Assembly (NCBI GenBank): GCA_017478685.1
Contig: JAFVDC010000033.1
Location: 1 to 34,215, forward strand
Direction of reading: 5' to 3'
Length of the DNA: 34,215 bases
Source of the DNA: Bacteroidales bacterium
Lineage (GTDB): Bacteria; Bacteroidota; Bacteroidia; Bacteroidales; UBA932
The notes under the pieces are model-generated. The model ran no database searches. It was not told where the DNA came from and saw nothing but the letters and a program-made list of their open reading frames with translations. The translations under genes were made by a program, and so were the position numbers. Positions 33,134 to 34,215 of the stretch are shown here, in pieces. Within the stretch, counting starts at the first letter, position 1, and each line of letters opens with the position of its first letter.

Positions 33134-33176
33134 TCTTCGCTCGACCTAACCAAGATCACAGAAAAATAAACGCTAT

Positions 33177-34215
33177 ATGGTAAAACGTGTACTCAAGCGC
33201 GATGGACGTCGCGTCGAATTCAACAACCAAAAGATAGTGGCCGCCATCCTCAAGGCCATGGATGTTACCGAAAACGGTGAGGATATTGTGCTTGCCGCCC
33301 AGATTGCCCACGACATCTCCCTGCTTCCCAAGGAAGAGATGACCGTTGAGGAAATCCAGGACGTAGTTGAGAGCCACCTCATGAACAGCCCCCGCCAGGA
33401 GGTTGCCCAGGAATATATCCGCTACCGCAACAAGCGCAACCTTGCCCGCAAGGCAAAAACCAACGAGATTTTCGAAACCATCATCCAGGCCCAGGCCAAC
33501 GACATCACCCGTGAAAACGCCAACATGAACGCAGACACCCCTGCGGGCATGATGATGAAGTTCGCTTCGGAAGCCACCAAGAGCTATGTGGACGAATGCC
33601 TCCTCAGTGACCCCGTGCGTGAGGCCGTTGCCGGCAACTACATCCACATCCACGACAAGGACTACTATCCGACCAAGTCGCTTACCTGCATCCAGCACCC
33701 GCTCGACCTCATCCTCGAGCACGGGCTGAAGGCGGGACACGGCGAATCCCGTCCGGCCAAGCGCATCGAGACGGCCAGCGTCCTTGCCTGCATCTCCATG
33801 GAAACGGTCCAGAACGAGATGCACGGCGGCCAGGCCATCCCCGCTTTCGACTTCTACCTGGCCCCGTTCGTGAGGAAGACCTTCGAGGAGGAGATTGACC
33901 AGGTGTCCGACCTGTTCAACACCGACTACAGCGAACTCAAGAAGGCGGAGATCGACGACTATCTCAAGCATGACCTCATCGGCCTGCAGGGCCGCGACCG
34001 CGCCCTCCAGCACGCCATCAACCAGACCGTGGGCAGCGTCCACCAGGCCATGGAGGCGTTCGTACACAACATGAACACCATCCACAGCCGCGGCGGCAAC
34101 CAGGTCGTGTTCTCGTCCATCAACTATGGCACCGACACCTCGGCCGAGGGCCGCTGCATCATCCGTGAGATCCTGAATACCACCTACGAGGGTGTCGGCA
34201 ACGGGTCCACCGCCA
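33177..34215 (+). CDS. nrdD: Anaerobic ribonucleoside-triphosphate reductase NrdD, 5' part
   Basis: NrdD is the oxygen-sensitive glycyl-radical enzyme that makes deoxyribonucleotides under anaerobiosis, activated by NrdG. Only the first 346 codons are present; the frame is still open at the window edge. Residues 1 to about 90 are an ATP-cone (VKRVLKRDGRRVEFNNQKIV) that senses ATP/dATP. The barrel starts after it, with YIHIHDKDYYPTKSLTCIQH and the very typical ETASVLACISMETVQNEMHG and GGQAIPAFDFYLAPFVR. The catalytic glycine and zinc site lie beyond the window. The ATG at 33177 is the first in frame after the promoter and gives a complete ATP-cone. Confidence 0.95.
   Translation, partial: MVKRVLKRDGRRVEFNNQKIVAAILKAMDVTENGEDIVLAAQIAHDISLLPKEEMTVEEIQDVVESHLMNSPRQEVAQEYIRYRNKRNLARKAKTNEIFETIIQAQANDITRENANMNADTPAGMMMKFASEATKSYVDECLLSDPVREAVAGNYIHIHDKDYYPTKSLTCIQHPLDLILEHGLKAGHGESRPAKRIETASVLACISMETVQNEMHGGQAIPAFDFYLAPFVRKTFEEEIDQVSDLFNTDYSELKKAEIDDYLKHDLIGLQGRDRALQHAINQTVGSVHQAMEAFVHNMNTIHSRGGNQVVFSSINYGTDTSAEGRCIIREILNTTYEGVGNGSTA

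Noticed and set aside
33156..34085. Long open frame on the minus strand opposite nrdD
   Set aside because: The plus strand encodes an unmistakable NrdD with ATP-cone and core motifs; the minus frame is a G+C-rich codon shadow with no recognisable features.

Overview
The window reads as a chromosome segment of a gut- or rumen-type member of the Bacteroidales (phylum Bacteroidota). The grounds are a SusC/SusD pair, many lipoprotein signal peptides, DUF6377-type and BACON-type proteins, anaerobic ribonucleotide reductase NrdD, and repeated matches to the Bacteroidota promoter (-33 TTTG, about 20 bases, -7 TAnnTTTG). The species cannot be named from sequence alone. No rRNA, tRNA, CRISPR array or insertion sequence was recognised, and no gene-free stretch exceeds 300 bases.

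Layout. (1) 1-153: three 51-base tandem repeats that run into the 3' end of a minus-strand FecCD-type permease (135-944). The permease is divergent from, and almost touching, a suf operon. (2) 986-6071: sufB, pnuC, sufC, a half-length sufD and a membrane-bound DUF6377-type regulator, closely packed; no sufS is present. (3) 6225-21102: a polysaccharide utilisation locus that looks aimed at beta-1,3-glucan (laminarin-like) chains. It holds GH3, SusC, SusD, a putative surface glycan-binding lipoprotein, GH16 and GH128. A duplicated module follows: a ~50-residue microprotein, then a large fimbrillin-like/BACON lipoprotein, twice. A strong hairpin at 21146-21169 closes the block. (4) 21222-24167: two hicAB toxin-antitoxin modules on either side of a CotH-kinase-family lipoprotein gene that carries a one-base frameshift. 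(5) 24205-31179, minus strand: a TPR lipoprotein-like/secreted protein with a frameshifted signal peptide, an EnvC-like protein, tsaE, ispE, an unknown lipoprotein and the comM/yifB ATPase. (6) 31266-32956: an ECF sigma factor overlapping a one-TM plus beta-barrel protein. (7) 33177 to the end: nrdD, cut by the window edge.

How the genes fit together (inference). Surface GH16 and GH128 would cut the glucan. The SusD, SGBP and possibly the BACON lipoproteins would hold it, SusC would import oligosaccharides, and GH3 would release glucose. The DUF6377 regulator, translated in overlap with sufD, is the only regulator candidate beside the locus. Iron uptake (FecCD) and Fe-S assembly (suf) share one divergent promoter region.

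Most interesting points: the duplicated microprotein-lipoprotein module; the 5-base duplication that breaks a signal peptide at 31148-31157; the frameshifted CotH gene between two hicAB pairs; the reduced suf operon (SufD N-terminal half missing, PnuC inserted); and several promoters so close to start codons that leaderless mRNAs are expected.
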